In this document: positions 42,382-51,340 of the stretch, one piece after another
Numbering within the stretch: the first letter of the stretch is position 1
How the letters are laid out: each line of letters begins with the position of its first letter
Translations under genes and position numbers: made by a program
DNA from: Micrococcaceae bacterium Sec5.7
GTDB lineage: Bacteria > Actinomycetota > Actinomycetes > Actinomycetales > Micrococcaceae
NCBI GenBank assembly: GCA_039636785.1
Contig: CP144169.1
Coordinates: forward strand, 3,348,001-3,412,000
Direction of reading: 5' to 3'
Length of the DNA: 64,000 nucleotides
Notes under the pieces: generated by a model
What the model was told of the DNA's origin: nothing
Databases searched by the model: none
What the model saw: only the letters and a program-made list of their open reading frames with translations

Positions 42382-42930
42382 TCAGGCGGTCAGTTCCGGG
42401 ACGGCGGGCAGGTCCAGCTCGGTTCCGGCGTAGTGGTTGAAGTAGTTGGTGAACAGGTTGGCCGCGATGTGGGCGAACGCCTCGGACAGCTCCTCGGCGC
42501 TCCAGCCGGCGTCAAGTGCGGCCTGCCAGGTCGCGTCGGAGACGTTTCCGGTTCTGGCTGTGGCTTCACGGGCGACGGAAGAGATGGTTTCGAGTTTGTC
42601 GTCGAAGTCCACTTCGCCGGCGCGGATCGCGAGGATCTGCTCGTCGTCGAGCCCTGCCCGGCGTGCCGAGAGGGTGTGGGCGGCCTGACAGTAGTCACAG
42701 CTGTTCTCGTTTCCGACGGCCAAGGCGATCGTTTCGCGGGTGCGGGCATCAAAGCTGCCGTGGGCGGCGATGGCGGCGGACATCCCCTCGTAGGAGGCGA
42801 TCACGGCCGTTGAGTGGGCCATCCCGGCGTGGATGTTGAGCAGTTTGCCCATTTTCTGCTCCAGTTTCCGGGCGATCCCTTGAGAGGCTTCGGGTGCTGT
42901 GGCAACGGTGTGGGCGGGAATGCGTGGCAT
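42382..42930 (-). CDS. Carboxymuconolactone decarboxylase/AhpD-like protein
   Basis: A 182-residue protein of the CMD family. The redox motif is CxxC with the following histidine (NENSCDYCQAAHTLSARRAG near residue 80), as in AhpD-like peroxidase partners. The helical fold continues KLETISSVAREATARTGNVS and ends FNHYAGTELDLPAVPE. It probably works in peroxide or thiol redox chemistry rather than lactone decarboxylation. It lies 38 bp after the DUF427 gene and may be the last gene of the Crp/Fnr operon. Confidence 0.85.
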   Translation of the reverse strand: MPRIPAHTVATAPEASQGIARKLEQKMGKLLNIHAGMAHSTAVIASYEGMSAAIAAHGSFDARTRETIALAVGNENSCDYCQAAHTLSARRAGLDDEQILAIRAGEVDFDDKLETISSVAREATARTGNVSDATWQAALDAGWSAEELSEAFAHIAANLFTNYFNHYAGTELDLPAVPELTA

Positions 42931-42968
42931 GCGGGTACTCTCTTATCTTTGGATTTACAGGACAAAAC

Positions 42969-43268
42969 TCAGGGCCGGTCGCCGCTGACGATCACGCCGC
43001 TGCCGGGGGCGAAGGCTACGTGGCCTTTGATCATCCGGGCCAGGGGTGTCGGCCGCGGGTAGGACCAGGCGGCGTTCGGTGCCCGGCAGCCCCCGGCGCG
43101 GACGTGGTGGTAGCGGGCAACACCCTTCCAGAAGCACAGGGTCCGTACCCAGCTTCCTTGGAGTGTGTCCGGCGCTACAGAATCCGGGGGGAAGTAGTGG
43201 TTGCCTTCCAGATACACCGTCCGCTCTGAGCGGGCGATCACCTGGCCGTGGAACGTGGCGGTGATCAT
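42969..43268 (-). CDS. DUF427 domain protein
   Basis: A 99-residue protein made of a single DUF427 beta-sandwich: HGQVIARSERTVYLEGNHYF is the typical first half, followed by FWKGVARYHHVRAG and WSYPRPTPLARMIKGHVAFA. It overlaps the Crp/Fnr gene by 4 nt (ATGA). The biochemical role of DUF427 is not established. Confidence 0.85.
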   Translation of the reverse strand: MITATFHGQVIARSERTVYLEGNHYFPPDSVAPDTLQGSWVRTLCFWKGVARYHHVRAGGCRAPNAAWSYPRPTPLARMIKGHVAFAPGSGVIVSGDRP

Positions 43269-44053
43269 GAGGTGCTCCGGGCCATCTTGTAGAGGATGTC
43301 GCGGTCCTGGATGACGATGCGCCCGCGGCCCTGGCGGATGGCCTTCCTGGCCGCGAGCTCACCCATGATCTTGCTGGTGGCCTCCCGGGAGGCGCCCAGG
43401 AGGCCGGCGAGCTGTTCGTGGGTCAGGTGGATGGTCCGGGCCTGACCGAAGCGCGGCTGCCCCGCGGCGTCACCGAGTTTGAGCAGGGTGGACGCCACCT
43501 GGGCGGCCAGCGGCCGCAGCGCAATGTCTGTCAGGCGTTCTTCGAGGCGGGCGACTTGTTCGCCCAGGAGCCGCGAGATGCGGATGGCGATGCGGGGATC
43601 CGAGAGCAGGAACCGCTCGACCTCATCCACGCTGAGCTGGCAGATCGCAGAGTCTTCGATGGCCTCGGCATAGTTGTCATACATCCGCTGGCCCACGAGC
43701 ATCATCTCCCCGAATACCGCGCCCGGTTCCAGGATGGCCATCGTCAGGGCCTTGCCGTCCTCGGCGACCCGGAAAATGCGCACCCGGCCGGATTTGAGGA
43801 TGAACAGCGCCTTGACGGGCTGGCTCTGGCTGAACAGCAGTTCCCCGCGGCGGAACAGCCGAGCCGGCGCCATGAGGTCCATGGCCTCGATCTCCTGCGC
43901 GCTCAGGTCAGCGAACAGATCAACTTCATTCAAACAGCTGAAGGGGTCAGCGGGTCCTGACATCAGCGCGTCCGCCTCTCGTTGCCGCGGGGCCCACGGG
44001 CGCAGGTCTCCGGAGACGGTGGCCGCCACATCGACCCGGCAGGTGTCGGTCAT
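43265..44053 (-). CDS. Crp/Fnr-family transcriptional regulator
   Basis: A regulator with an N-terminal cyclic-nucleotide-type sensor barrel (LFADLSAQEIEAMDLMAPAR, VFGEMMLVGQRMYDNYAEAI) and a C-terminal winged helix (LTHEQLAGLLGASREATSKI). It lacks the cysteine set of Fnr, so it does not hold an iron-sulfur cluster in that way. The 262-residue frame starts at 44053 in an ATGA overlap with the membrane protein gene. A later ATG at 43963 gives a more family-like MSGPADPFSCLNEVDLF start. It is the second gene of a four-gene unit. Confidence 0.88.
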   Translation of the reverse strand: MTDTCRVDVAATVSGDLRPWAPRQREADALMSGPADPFSCLNEVDLFADLSAQEIEAMDLMAPARLFRRGELLFSQSQPVKALFILKSGRVRIFRVAEDGKALTMAILEPGAVFGEMMLVGQRMYDNYAEAIEDSAICQLSVDEVERFLLSDPRIAIRISRLLGEQVARLEERLTDIALRPLAAQVASTLLKLGDAAGQPRFGQARTIHLTHEQLAGLLGASREATSKIMGELAARKAIRQGRGRIVIQDRDILYKMARSTS

Positions 44054-44502
44054 GCCTGGCTCTTGAGGACGCGGACCGCCACCAGTCCCAGAATAACGCC
44101 ATAGATCAGGTGGCCCATGAGGCTCATCAGCGCGGTGAGGTCAACGGCGAACACGGGCATGCCCATCATGACCGGCATGATCATCAGGGGCCCAAGGACC
44201 CACCAGATGGCCCCGTAACCGAGCCCGACGAGGGCGCCGCGGCCATACGCGGTCAGGAAGCGGTTGCCGAACAGCGCTGTCAGGCCGAGCCCGATCAGCA
44301 CCGAAATCATCAGATGGACGCCGAACCCGACCACTGCTGAGTTGGAGCCGACCATGGACGCGATGACGGGCAGCATGCCCATCATCGCCATGAGAATCCC
44401 GAACACGATACCGCCGGCGATTCCCCCGGCGACCCCGGCGAGGACGCGCCGGCCGATGCCGGTGCCGGACGTGGGACGTGAAAGAGCTGATGCAGAAGCC
44501 AT
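44050..44502 (-). CDS. Small membrane protein of the Crp/Fnr operon
   Basis: A 150-residue protein of about four helices, glycine- and methionine-rich (LAGVAGGIAGGIVFGILMAM, LMISVLIGLGLTALFG, LGPLMIMPVMMGMPVFAVDL). The ATG at 44502 was chosen over 44544 because GGAAGG precedes it at a proper distance. No family is recognised; a DUF1440-like or channel-type protein is possible. It is the first gene of the unit with the Crp/Fnr regulator. Confidence 0.6.
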   Translation of the reverse strand: MASASALSRPTSGTGIGRRVLAGVAGGIAGGIVFGILMAMMGMLPVIASMVGSNSAVVGFGVHLMISVLIGLGLTALFGNRFLTAYGRGALVGLGYGAIWWVLGPLMIMPVMMGMPVFAVDLTALMSLMGHLIYGVILGLVAVRVLKSQA

Positions 44503-44582
44503 GACGGCGACCTTCCATGGAAGAGGTTTTGATGACGTCTTCAACGTATGGCCGGCCCATGATGCCGTTCAGTAATCTGCAC

Positions 44583-44614
44583 TACACAGCAAAATAAATG
44601 CCGGCAGCTGTGTA
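44583..44614. promoter_or_regulatory. Inverted repeat upstream of the Crp/Fnr operon
   Basis: TACACAGC at 44583-44590 and GCTGTGTA at 44607-44614 are perfect 8-bp arms with a 16-bp spacer. It lies 81-112 bp upstream of the membrane protein start, between it and the end of the methyltransferase gene. The TGTG/CACA content is like Crp-family half-sites, so autoregulation is possible. Confidence 0.4.
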
Positions 44615-44659
44615 CTGCGCTCCGGAAGAGTCGGAAATGTGAACGCAGCGCCGGCTCCC

Positions 44660-45388
44660 CTATCCGTCGTGCGTCGTCTTCCCTGCCCGGATCTGGAGGT
44701 GTCCGCCCCGGGCCGAGGCACGGACGACATCGACGCACCGTTCCTCGACGGCCTGCCAGGGGGCGGCGGTGCGGTCGGATCCTCCCAGCGCGCAGGCAAG
44801 CCGCGCCAGCGGAGTCAGCCACTTCGCCCATCCCACCGGGTCCTGCATATCCACGACCCCGACCCGGGCGTCTGCGGACAGCAGCCCGGTCATGTTCGTC
44901 CAGGCCTGCTCCCGGTCCGCCATCAGGGACAACGAATACGTTGCCAAGGCAGCATCCGAAACCGCGGCTCCCCCGCTCTCTTGGATGCGGGCGGCGATTG
45001 ACCGGGGGTCCAGAAGCACCATGTCCGTCTGGAGCAGGATCACGTTCTCCCAGCCGCGCGCCTGGGCACGCCGCCGCGCCTGGTGGAGCATTTCGGCGCT
45101 GCGGTCGATGCCGACGATGGTTCCGGAGGCACCAATGCGCTCCTGCAGCAGCGGAAAATTCAGCCCCGTTCCGCATCCGATGTCCAGCACCTGCTGGCCC
45201 GCCGTGGGGGCAAGGGCGTCGATGCCGAGCACCCGTCCTGCATGATAGACAGGGTATTCGCCCGAGAGCAGATCGTAAAACGGGGCAAACAGCGTGTATT
45301 TATCGCGGATGGCGGGCTCCTTCAGGTTCGTTCCGCCGCAGCGGCACGGTCGCGCAAGACCGGACCGGCGGGCGCAAATGTCCGGCAT
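44660..45388 (-). CDS. Class I SAM-dependent methyltransferase
   Basis: A protein of up to 242 residues. Motif I is VLDIGCGTGLNFPLL, followed by the acidic end of strand 2 in GIDRSAEM and an LLQTDMVLLD motif. The opening LFAPFYDLLSG is shared with small-molecule methyltransferases of the UbiE/MenG style. Only the ATG at 45388 is available upstream, but AAGGAG lies in frame closer to the conserved part, so the true start may be further in. Its substrate is unknown. It is divergent from the flavin oxidoreductase. Confidence 0.85.
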   Translation of the reverse strand: MPDICARRSGLARPCRCGGTNLKEPAIRDKYTLFAPFYDLLSGEYPVYHAGRVLGIDALAPTAGQQVLDIGCGTGLNFPLLQERIGASGTIVGIDRSAEMLHQARRRAQARGWENVILLQTDMVLLDPRSIAARIQESGGAAVSDAALATYSLSLMADREQAWTNMTGLLSADARVGVVDMQDPVGWAKWLTPLARLACALGGSDRTAAPWQAVEERCVDVVRASARGGHLQIRAGKTTHDG

Positions 45389-45414
45389 TCAACGTCACTC
45401 TTGAGGAGTCCATC

Positions 45415-46845
45415 ATGGCAGTCGAGAACCGGATCATTGATCTTCTGGTGGTCGGCGGGGGGACCGCCGGAATCGTGGGCGCCAAAACGGCAGCCGGGTT
45501 CGGAGCGCGGACCCTCCTGGTCGAACAGGCCCGCACAGGCGGTGACTGCCTGTGGACCGGATGCGTCCCGTCCAAGACCCTCCTGTCGGCAGCCGACCAC
45601 GCCATCACAGCGCGTGCGCTGACCGGGCAATTGCCGGAGTTCGCGGCGGTGCGCAAGCGCATCTTTGCGGCGATCAACACCATCGAACCCGTCGACTCCC
45701 CTGCGGCCATCGAAGCCGCCGGAGTGGAAGTCATCAAGGGCACCCTGACGTTCCGCGCCCCCGGGGTGGCCGAGGTTGACGGCAGGACGATCCGATTCCT
45801 GCAGGCACTGATCGCCACCGGCGGGGCACCGGTCAGCACCGGCATCCCGGGTCTGGACCAAGGGGTCACCGTGACCTCCGACACGATCTGGGAACTCGAC
45901 ACCCTTCCGGGGCGGCTGGCCATTGTCGGAGACGGCCCGATCGCCTGCGAATTCGGACAGGCCTTCGCCCGCCTTGGATCCGAGGTCACCATGATCGTCC
46001 GCTCCCGGATCCTCCCCAAGGAAGATCCCGACGCCGTCGCCCTCGTCCGGCAGAGCCTGGAAACCGACGGTGTCCGCATTCTGGAGAACACGACCGTCGA
46101 GAACGCGGTCACCACGGACGCCGGATCCCGGATCCGGCTTCGGGACGGCGCTGCCGTTGACACCGACACGGTTCTGCTGGCCACCGGACGCCAACCCCGG
46201 ACCGCGGGACTTGGCCTGGAACGGATCGGGGTAAGCCTGGACAAGGCCGGCCAGGTGATCACGAACACCCGGATGATGACCTCCAACCCGCTCGTCTGGG
46301 CCGCGGGAGATGTGACCGCAAACCCCCAGTTCACCCATCTGGCCGGCGTCCATGCGTCCGTGGCGGCCTCGAACGCGGTGCTCGGGCTCAAACGCCAGGT
46401 CAGCGGCACCGTGCCCCGGGTGACATTCACCTCACCGGAGGTGGCCGCCGTCGGGCTCACCACCGCCGAGGCTCGCCTGCAGCACCGTGCCCGGACTGTC
46501 CGGCACAGCCATGTCGACCGGGCCGTGACGGAGGACACGACGGGCGGGTTCACCCGGCTGATCGTGGACCGGCGGGGAAAAATCCTGGGCGGCACCATCG
46601 TCGGCCCGCGGGCCGGGGAATCCCTGGCTGAACTGACCCTGGCAGTCCAGAAAGGGATGACAACGTCTGACATTGCCGGGACAACCCACCCGTACCCGAC
46701 CTATTCGGACGGGGTCTGGAACGCTGCCGTCGCCGATGTCAGGGAGCGCCTGGCCTCTCCGGTGGCACGCCGGGCCATGGCGGGGCTGGTCTGGTTCCGC
46801 CGCCGCCGGCTGGACTGGCCCGTGCCTCACCGCAGGGACCGGTAG
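45415..46845 (+). CDS. Pyridine nucleotide-disulfide oxidoreductase (mercuric reductase/lipoamide dehydrogenase-like)
   Basis: A 476-residue flavoenzyme. The FAD motif is LLVVGGGTAGIVGAKTAA, the redox disulfide is GGDCLWTGCVPSK near residue 43-55, and the second nucleotide motif is AIVGDGPIACEFGQAFARLG. The dimerisation domain ends THPYPTYSDGVWNAAV. The N-terminal metal domain and C-terminal cysteine pair of true MerA are missing, and the C-terminal histidine-glutamate of lipoamide dehydrogenase appears as THPYPT. It reduces a disulfide or similar acceptor with NAD(P)H. GAGGAG precedes ATG 45415. Confidence 0.88.
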   Translation: MAVENRIIDLLVVGGGTAGIVGAKTAAGFGARTLLVEQARTGGDCLWTGCVPSKTLLSAADHAITARALTGQLPEFAAVRKRIFAAINTIEPVDSPAAIEAAGVEVIKGTLTFRAPGVAEVDGRTIRFLQALIATGGAPVSTGIPGLDQGVTVTSDTIWELDTLPGRLAIVGDGPIACEFGQAFARLGSEVTMIVRSRILPKEDPDAVALVRQSLETDGVRILENTTVENAVTTDAGSRIRLRDGAAVDTDTVLLATGRQPRTAGLGLERIGVSLDKAGQVITNTRMMTSNPLVWAAGDVTANPQFTHLAGVHASVAASNAVLGLKRQVSGTVPRVTFTSPEVAAVGLTTAEARLQHRARTVRHSHVDRAVTEDTTGGFTRLIVDRRGKILGGTIVGPRAGESLAELTLAVQKGMTTSDIAGTTHPYPTYSDGVWNAAVADVRERLASPVARRAMAGLVWFRRRRLDWPVPHRRDR

Positions 46846-46892
46846 CCGGCGATGATCCGCCGGACGCCGCTGTCCGTCACCGATGGCGGTCC

Positions 46893-47275
46893 CTAGGAAG
46901 TAGTGCCACCAGCGATGGACGTCAGCCCGGCGGCATAGTTGATGGCCGTAAACGGCAGCACGGGCACCAGACGGACACCGATCATGGGCGCCAGCCCCCG
47001 CCGCCGCAGCAGCCGGTCGACTTTCTCCACCCGCGCCCCGGTGAATTTCTCCACCGCCTCCCGGCCCAGCCAGAAGGTCGCGACGGAACCCAGGATCGCG
47101 GCGACTGACAGGACATTCTTGGGCACCGGCGCCAGCGTCACAAATAGCTCCGGATCTCCTCGACCGGCGGAAGCGGAAACACCAGCACCGCCACGGCAGC
47201 GACGGCCACGAGAACCACCAGTATCCCCAGCCGAATCACCGCCCGGCGCCGTCTGCCCGGAACGGAACCCGTCAC
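46893..47275 (-). pseudogene. Decayed TVP38/TMEM64 (VTT-domain) membrane protein
   Basis: The GTG at 47275 overlaps the GH15 stop by 3 nt (GTGA) and opens a frame with AVIRLGILVVLVAVAAVAVL, then stops after VEEIRSYL. A +1-shifted frame continues TLAPVPKNVLSVAAILGS, jumps to FWLGREAVEKFTGARVEKVD and RRRGLAPMIGVRLVPVLPFT, then AINYAAGLTS and a stop. Against a normal VTT protein, two internal segments and the C-terminus are missing. It is therefore a broken gene that once followed the GH15 gene in an operon. Confidence 0.65.
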
Positions 47276-49119
47276 GGGGCGTCCCCGGCGCCGGCGGCAG
47301 CGGGCCCGTCTTCGTCCTCGGCCGTGTGGATGGCCCAGGCGGCGTTGACGAGGCCGATATGGCTGAAAGCCTGCGGGAAATTTCCGAGCAGCTCGCTGCT
47401 GTCCGGGGCAACCTCCTCGGCCAGCAGGCCCAGATCCGTGGCGAACCCCGCGGCCCGTTCGAAGACGGCCCGGGCGCGCCGGGTCTGCCCGGCCAGGGCC
47501 AGGGCATGGGCCAGCCAGAACGTGCACAACAGAAACGTTCCTTCCTCCCCGGAGAGCCCGTCGTCGGCCTGATACCGGTACACCAGGCCCCGGCTGTCGG
47601 TGAGCCGGTCTTCGATGGCGTCGATCGTTGCGAGCATCCGGGGGTCATCGGCGGGCACGAACCCCACGATGGAGAGCATCAGCGACGACGCGTCCAGGTC
47701 CTCGGAGCCGTAGGCCTGGGTATAGGCGTTGGCTGTCTCGTTCCAGCCGTTCATGCGGATCGAGTCGGCGAGCTGGGCGCGGGTCTGCATCCAGTGCGGA
47801 ACCCGCTCTTCCGCGTTCAGGACCCCTGCGAGGCTGATGGCCCGGTCCACGGCCACCCAGCACATCAGCTTTGAATGAAGGTAATGCCGGGGGGCGCCGC
47901 GGACCTCCCAGATGCCCTGATCTGTGGACTGCCAGCGCGATGCTGCAGCGTCGGCCGCATCGGCAAGGAACTGCCGCGTCCCGGGCTCCAGATCGTTGAG
48001 ATATTCCGGGAGGGTGGCGGCTGCGTCGAGGAGTTCGCCGTAGACGTCGAGCTGGCGCTGGTCCCAGGCGCCGTTGCCCACCCGCACCGGGGCGCTGTCT
48101 CGCCAGCCCGGAAGGTGGGCCAGTTCGCGTTCGGACAGGTCCCGTTCCCCGCCGATGCCGTACATGATCTGCAGCTCGTCGCCGCTACTCAGCCTGTCGG
48201 CGGCAGCCGTCGCGAGGAACTGGAAAAACTTGCCGGCCTCGTCCGGACACGCGGCCACCCACAGCGCCTGCAGGGTCATGCTGGCGTCCCGGATCCAGGT
48301 GTACCGGTAGTCCCAGTTCCGGGTGCCGCCGGCGACCTCGGGCAGGGACGTCGTCGGGGCAGCGACGATCGCGCCGGTCGGATAGAACGTCAGTGCCTGC
48401 AGGAGCCTGCCGCTGGAAGCGACCAGGTCCTGCCAGGGTCCGTCGTAGCTCTGATGCAGTTGCGACCAGCTGCCCCAGCCCTCAAGCGTGTCCTCAATCC
48501 GGCGGGCGATCTCCTCCTGGCTCCAGAAGGATGGGTCGCCCAGCCAGCTGTTCTGGTGGTGAAGGGCGAATCCAAGAACGTCTCCGGCACGGAGCACCGG
48601 CCTGGCATGCGCGGCGCCGCCGTTCAATGCGAAGGGAACCGGGGTGGAGAAGGCCAGCACGTCGGCCCCGCCGTGGACGGAAATGCCGCCCCCCGCCTCC
48701 TGCAGGAGCGGCCGGACCAAGCCGTATTCCGGCCGGGGCGCGAAAGCCATCTCCACCTCCACTTCTCCTTCGGTGCAGGCCACCTGCCGCAGCAAGGTAC
48801 CGGGAGCCCCGGCGCCGAGTTCGTGGCCCCGGTTCCCGTCTCCCAGGGCCAGGGTGTCGGTGACTGTCACGGTCCCGCCGGCTGTGGTGTGGACCGTCTC
48901 CAGAACCATCGTCGGCCCGAGGTACCGCCGGGTCGAGGAGTGTGGGGCCGCGGGCCGGATCAACCAGAAGCCCGCGTCCTCGCCCAGGATCCGTCCGAAA
49001 ACCGAGGGGCCGTCAAAACGGGGGAAACACAACCAGTCCACGGAACCCGAGGAACTCACGAGCGCGGCGGAGCGGCAATCCGAGAGCATGCCGTAGTTGG
49101 CGATGGGCTCGCTGGTCAT
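47272..49119 (-). CDS. Glycoside hydrolase family 15 protein (glucoamylase/trehalase-like)
   Basis: A 615-residue cytoplasmic enzyme; no signal peptide is present. It begins IANYGMLSDCRSAALVSSSG, the usual start of bacterial GH15, with a beta-sandwich N-terminal part and an (alpha/alpha)6 barrel. TRNWDYRYTWIRDASMTLQA near residue 265 is the barrel signature. The substrate may be trehalose or an alpha-glucan; mycobacterial relatives are trehalases. The last gene of the unit, a VTT protein, has decayed. The frame is complete. Confidence 0.9.
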   Translation of the reverse strand: MTSEPIANYGMLSDCRSAALVSSSGSVDWLCFPRFDGPSVFGRILGEDAGFWLIRPAAPHSSTRRYLGPTMVLETVHTTAGGTVTVTDTLALGDGNRGHELGAGAPGTLLRQVACTEGEVEVEMAFAPRPEYGLVRPLLQEAGGGISVHGGADVLAFSTPVPFALNGGAAHARPVLRAGDVLGFALHHQNSWLGDPSFWSQEEIARRIEDTLEGWGSWSQLHQSYDGPWQDLVASSGRLLQALTFYPTGAIVAAPTTSLPEVAGGTRNWDYRYTWIRDASMTLQALWVAACPDEAGKFFQFLATAAADRLSSGDELQIMYGIGGERDLSERELAHLPGWRDSAPVRVGNGAWDQRQLDVYGELLDAAATLPEYLNDLEPGTRQFLADAADAAASRWQSTDQGIWEVRGAPRHYLHSKLMCWVAVDRAISLAGVLNAEERVPHWMQTRAQLADSIRMNGWNETANAYTQAYGSEDLDASSLMLSIVGFVPADDPRMLATIDAIEDRLTDSRGLVYRYQADDGLSGEEGTFLLCTFWLAHALALAGQTRRARAVFERAAGFATDLGLLAEEVAPDSSELLGNFPQAFSHIGLVNAAWAIHTAEDEDGPAAAGAGDAP

Positions 49120-49137
49120 TGGTACACCCTGCCTGAT

Positions 49138-49221
49138 TCACTCAAGACGGTCCAATGCGTCTTCAATAGCGCGGTGGAACGTCGGATATGCGTAGATCAT
49201 CCGCCTCAGGGTGCTGACCGG
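49138..49221 (-). pseudogene. C-terminal remnant of an NAD(P)/FAD oxidoreductase
   Basis: The frame gives [20 protein letters not shown], then DALDRLE and a stop. This is the C-terminal dimerisation helix of pyridine nucleotide-disulfide oxidoreductases (xxYAYPTFHRAIE). Upstream of about 49221 the sequence turns into the antisense of an aldo/keto reductase. The rest of the oxidoreductase is gone; the intact enzyme at 45415 has a different end and is not its missing half. Confidence 0.55.
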
Positions 49222-49979
49222 CAAGTACAGCAGCCGTGAGGACATCGTTCCGGCCACGAAACTGTTCTGGCCCATGCACGGCGGCCCCGGCGGCTCCGGC
49301 CTCTCCCGCAAAGCGGTACTCGAACGGGCCGACGCGTCCCTGCGCCGCCTCGGCACCGAACACATCGATCTGTTGCAGATCCACCGCTTCGACCCCCAGA
49401 CGCCGGCGGAAGAGACGATGGAAGCCCTGCACGAAATCGTCAAGGCCGGCAAGGTCCGCTACCTCGGTGCCTCATCGATGTGGGCCCGGCGGTTCTCCAA
49501 GATGCAGCACGCCGCCGAGCTGAGCGGATGGACGAAGTTCATCTCGATGCAGGACCGGTACAGCCTGATCCAGCGTGAGGAAGAATTCGAGATGTTCGGC
49601 CTCCTCGCCAGCCAGGGCGTCGGGAGCATCCCGTGGAGCCCCCTTGGCGGCGGCAAAGTCACGCGCCCGTGGGTGAGCAGGGCACGGCCCGTTCGGGTCA
49701 GGATTCCGGCGTCGACAGCTTCGGCCGCCCCCTCTGGCTCGACAGCGACAAAGCGATCGTCGACGCTGTGCAGCGGATTGCTGCAGCGCGGGGAGTTTCG
49801 ATGGCCCAGGTCGCGATGGCATGGGTACTCAAAAAACCCGTCGTTAGCGCCCCGATCGTAGGCGCAACCAAACCCCACCACCTCACCGACGCCGTGGCCG
49901 CGCTCGAGGTCCAGCTCACCGACGAGGAATTCAATCGCTCGAAGAGCCCTACGTGCCGCGCACGCCCACCTGGTTCTGA
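49211..49979 (+). pseudogene. Aldo/keto reductase, 5'-truncated and frameshifted
   Basis: The first frame gives [40 protein letters not shown] and [16 protein letters not shown], up to [10 protein letters not shown] second frame, starting about 49670, gives [20 protein letters not shown] and [21 protein letters not shown] third gives LEEPYVPRTPTWF to the stop at 49979. The first ~70 residues with the catalytic Asp and Tyr are missing. The first shift fits loss of one G in a G run. The gene is inactive. Confidence 0.7.
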
Positions 49980-50452
49980 TCGGCCTCTCGAAAGGCAGAA
50001 ACGCACGGCAGCCTTGAGCAGGAAAATCACAGCAACTGCAGCGGGACTCGCTGCGTCCGCAGCGGCCGGGCCAGCACCGGTACGGCAACCCGGAAGCGGC
50101 GGGCCACGACGTTGCACACCACCGGCACCGCCGAATCCCGCACCCCAAACAGCACTAATTCAGGGTCATTCTTCTCTCCGCCGTCTCGGAACCCGATCGC
50201 GTCACCGCCCTCACCACGCTGGCGCAGCACACCTTCGCTTCTCACCATGCGAAATCGAGGTTGGACTTGGTAGCGGACTAGTAATTGCCGGCATCTGTCG
50301 AGCATTGCAGACGATATAGTTGCCGCCGTGATGAACTTCGTCGTGATCGGACTCGTCTGCGTGTCAACGCGGCAGCTGCATGATGTGTTTCCCCTCTGGC
50401 GACTGGCCTCGAATCCACGGACCCCGTCGATCAGTGGCCCTATGCTGGTGCA
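49980..50452. other. 473-bp gap before the Cox-type operon
   Basis: No gene is supported here. Long open frames on both strands exist only because of base composition. The promoter of the MoxR-Cox operon should lie in the last ~150 bp, but no clear -35/-10 pair was picked out. The left part directly follows the aldo/keto reductase stub and is probably debris. Confidence 0.35.
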
Positions 50453-51337
50453 ATGACGCAGACGTCTATCAGCTCCGCCGCAGCACTGGCCGAAATGCTG
50501 GCCTCCACCGGCTACCTCGCCGATGAAGGCCTGGCCACGATCTGCTATCTCGCCCTTGGCATGGAACGCCCGCTGCTGCTGGAGGGGGAACCCGGTACCG
50601 GCAAGACCTCCCTGGCCGAGGCCCTCGCGCAGGCCTTTGGGCTGCCACTGATCCGGCTGCAGTGCTACGAGGGAATCGATGCCACGCAGGCCCTGTACGA
50701 CTGGGACTTCACCGCTCAAATTCTGCATCTGCGCAGCGTGGAGGCCGGCGGTGGCGCGGGGTTGAGCGTGGCCGAGCTGGAGCACTCGCTCTACGACAAG
50801 CGATTCCTGCTTGCGCGGCCGATCCTGAAGGCGCTGCAGCAGAGCCCTGCCGTGCTGCTGATCGACGAAATCGACCGTGCCGACGACGAGTTCGAGGCTT
50901 TCCTCTTGGAAGTGCTCTCCACCTACCAGGTCTCCATCCCCGAGTTCGGCACGGTCAAGGCAGACACCGCGCCGATTGTCGTGCTCACCTCCAACCGGAC
51001 CCGGGACGTCCACGATGCACTCAAACGGCGATGCCTCTACCACTGGATTGACCACCCTGGGCTGGCCCGCGAGGTGGAGATCGTGCGCACGCGGCTGCCG
51101 GAAGTCCCCCCGCTGCTGGCCGAACAGGTGGTGCGCGTGGTCCAGCAGATCCGGGCTTCCGACGACGTCCTCAAGCCTCCCGGCGTGGCCGAAACTCTGG
51201 ACTGGGCCCGCGCTCTTCAGCAGCTCGGCCGGGCCGAGCTGGACCTGGCCTCGGCCGCGGCGAGCATCGGCGCGCTTTGCAAGTACCGCGAAGACACCCA
51301 GCGGGTCTCGGCAGCCCTGGCCCGGATGCTCGGCTGA
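50453..51337 (+). CDS. MoxR-type AAA ATPase (CoxD-like)
   Basis: A 294-residue AAA+ ATPase. Walker A is LLLEGEPGTGKTSLAEALAQ near residue 40-58 and Walker B is AVLLIDEIDRADDEFEA near 134. A sensor 1 stretch, TSNRTRDVHDALKRRC, follows. In Cox-type clusters CoxD unfolds or remodels the enzyme so that the active-site Cu-S-Mo or MoO-S centre can be installed. It opens the operon and works with the VWA protein 3 bp downstream. Confidence 0.9.
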   Translation: MTQTSISSAAALAEMLASTGYLADEGLATICYLALGMERPLLLEGEPGTGKTSLAEALAQAFGLPLIRLQCYEGIDATQALYDWDFTAQILHLRSVEAGGGAGLSVAELEHSLYDKRFLLARPILKALQQSPAVLLIDEIDRADDEFEAFLLEVLSTYQVSIPEFGTVKADTAPIVVLTSNRTRDVHDALKRRCLYHWIDHPGLAREVEIVRTRLPEVPPLLAEQVVRVVQQIRASDDVLKPPGVAETLDWARALQQLGRAELDLASAAASIGALCKYREDTQRVSAALARMLG

Positions 51338-51340
51338 CCG

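Noticed and set aside
41941..49979. Simple inversion joining the two aldo/keto reductase pieces
   Set aside because: Turning the segment round would bring the pieces together, but they look like different AKR subgroups, and the other end would not restore the oxidoreductase tail. Several events are more likely.
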